A program made the position numbers and the translations under genes. Below, piece by piece: positions 62,601 through 64,000 of a stretch of 64,000 nt of DNA. Where the stretch lies: assembly GCA_947034895.1 (NCBI GenBank), contig OX344763.1, forward strand, positions 61,523,093 to 61,587,092, in the 5' to 3' direction. This DNA is from Rhytidiadelphus loreus (lineage: Eukaryota > Streptophyta > Bryopsida > Hypnales > Hylocomiaceae). Under the pieces are notes generated by a model that searched no databases, was not told the origin of the DNA, and worked only from the letters and a program-made list of their open reading frames with translations. Within the stretch, counting starts at the first letter, position 1, and each line of letters begins with the position of its first letter.

Positions 62601-64000
62601 TCCAAGAAAATTGGACCTCATGAAATTCACGTAAAGAAAAATGTGAAAACATGTGGAAAAGGTTGGAATTCCTCTTGAATCCAAATATCCAAAAAAATAT
62701 TCATTTGGTGGTAACATTGGATGCCTGGAATGTTAAACTAGAAATTGATGCACGAACCTTGTGCTGTACTTTCATGTCCAAGAAAATTGGACCTCATGAA
62801 ATTCACCTAAAGAATAATGTGCAAGCATGTGGTGCAAGTTGCAATTCTTCTTGCATCCAATTATCCAAAAAAATATTCATTTGGTGGTAACATTGAATGC
62901 CTTGAATGTTAAACTAGAAATTGGTGCACGAACCTTGTGCTGTACTTTCATGTCCAAGAAAATTGGTCCTCATGAAATTCAGGTAAAGAAAAATGTGAAA
63001 ACATGTGGAAAAGGTTGGAATTCCTCTTGCATCCAGTTATCCAAATAAATATTCATTTGGTGGTAACATTGGATGCCTTGTATGTTAAACTAGAAATTGG
63101 TGCACGAACCTAGTGCTGTATTTTCATGTCCAAGAAAATTGGACCTCATGAAATTCACCTAAAGAATAATGTGCAAACATGTGGTGCAAGTTGCAATTCT
63201 TCTTGAATCCAAATATCCAAGAAAATATTCATTTGGTGGTAACATTGGATGCCTTGAATGTCAAACTAGAAATTGATCTACGAACCTTGTGCTGTATTTT
63301 CATGTCCAAGAAAATTGGACCTCATGAAATTCACGTAAAGAAAAATGTGAAAACATGTGGAAAAGGTTGGAATTCCTCTTGAATCCAAATATCCAAAAAA
63401 ATATTCATTGGGTGGTAACATTGAATGCCTTGAATGTTAAACTAGAAATTGATGCACGAACCTTGTGCTGTACTTTCATGCCCAAGAAAATTGGACCTCA
63501 GGAAATTCACCTAAAGAATAATGTGCAAACATGTGGTGCAAGTTGCAATTCTTCTTGAATCCAAATATCCAAGAAAATATTCATTTGGTGGTAACATTGG
63601 ATGCCTTGAATGTCAAACTAGAAATTGATGCACGAACCTTGTGCTGTACTTTCATGTCCAAGAAAATTGGACCTCATGAAATTCAACTAGAGAATAATGT
63701 GCAAGCATGTGGTGCAAGTTGCAATTCTTCTTCAATTCAAATATCCAAGAAAATATTCATTTGGTGGTAACATTGAATGCCTTGAATGTTAAACTAGAAA
63801 TTGATGCACGAACCTTGTACTGTACTTTCATGTCCAAGAAAATTGGACCTCATGAAATTCACCTAAAGAATAATGTGCAAGCATGTGGTGCAAGTTGCAA
63901 TTCTTCTTGAATCCAAATATCCAAAAAAATATTCATTGGGTGGTAACATTGAATGCCTTGAATGTTAAACTAGAAATTGATGCACGAACCTTGTGCTGTA
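59659..64000 (+). repeat. Higher-order unit U2 (25-monomer unit, cut by the window end)
   Basis: This is the second copy of U1. It is complete except for the last 58 bp, because position 64,000 corresponds to 59,600. Private changes include CCTTAGGAAATTC near 61,560, GGACCGCATG near 61,735, CATTTAAAG near 61,924, CCAGAAAAAT near 61,282 and 61,634, GCCTGGAATG near 62,724, and GTACTTTCATG near 62,944 where U1 has GTATTTCCATG. Whether further U copies follow cannot be seen. Confidence 0.87.

Larger units (their letters stand above)
1..64000 (+). repeat. 176-bp satellite DNA array, about 364 head-to-tail monomers
   Basis: The same roughly 176-bp sequence recurs from the first base to the last, always in the same orientation, with no intervening unique DNA. 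From 11,435 to 63,883 the spacing is exactly 298 x 176 bp. Over the whole window only two single-base deletions disturb the period (near 10,090 and 11,349). Composition of a representative monomer is about 35% G+C with one CpG, or two in one subfamily. Monomer length is close to a nucleosome plus linker, as in many centromeric satellites. Array size, single orientation and nested higher-order duplication support a centromeric or heterochromatic block of a eukaryote. That is inference, since sequence alone does not show CENH3 occupancy. I do not recognise the family. Both ends of the window lie inside the array, so its true length is unknown. Confidence 0.98.

Noticed and set aside
1..64000. 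CRISPR array
   Set aside because: The repeats are contiguous 176-bp units without unique spacers of constant size. Similarity is spread over the whole unit, and there are no cas-like genes.

Overview
The whole 64 kb window is one uninterrupted array of satellite DNA. It is a head-to-tail tandem repeat with a 176-bp monomer, about 364 copies, all in the same orientation. I see no gene, RNA gene, transposable element, microsatellite, rDNA or telomere repeat, and no unique spacer. A hand count of one representative monomer gives 61 G+C of 176 (about 35%). A nucleosome-sized monomer, AT-richness, layered higher-order duplication and a one-strand array longer than the window all fit a eukaryotic centromeric or other heterochromatic satellite. 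A flowering plant is my best guess, but I do not recognise the monomer and cannot name the species.

Monomer numbering used here: position 1 is the ATG of 'gcATGTGG', for example at 173, 349, 525. Monomers begin at -3+176k up to the one at 10,029, at -4+176k from 10,204 to the one at 11,260, and at -5+176k from 11,435 onward. The two shifts are the only length changes in the window, each a 1-bp deletion giving a 175-bp monomer. Every monomer is a mosaic of a few alternative sequence blocks, mainly at monomer positions 27-36, 57-105, 115-130 and 147-176 running into 1-26 of the next copy. The middle holds a conserved imperfect dyad (120-151).

Layout. (1) 1-2,988: a 7-monomer block present twice, the first copy expanded to 10 monomers by a tandem trimer duplication. 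(2) 2,989-11,600: mixed monomers with only short local duplications and both length-variant monomers. (3) 11,600-36,450: a long, irregular higher-order repeat built of modules that I call P, Q and R. Q occurs four times at spacings of 30, 26 and 41 monomers, with internal gains and losses of 1 to 5 monomers. (4) 36,450-42,938: a transition zone of 2-, 3- and 9-monomer duplications. (5) 42,939-53,850: a 30-monomer unit (T1, 5,280 bp) followed directly by a 32-monomer near-identical copy (T2, 5,632 bp). (6) 53,851-55,258: a 5-monomer duplication. (7) 55,259-64,000: a 25-monomer (4,400 bp) unit, U1, followed by U2, which runs off the window end.

Nothing here works as a set of genes. The short open frames recurring in every monomer are by-products of the repeat. 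Because 176 is not divisible by 3, each monomer sits in a new frame relative to the last, and stop codons recur at fixed monomer positions. The interest lies in how the array evolves: hybrid monomers with mappable crossover points, copy-number differences between otherwise near-identical units, strict conservation of monomer length, and a dyad in nearly every copy. Alignments were done by eye, so difference counts are minimum estimates.
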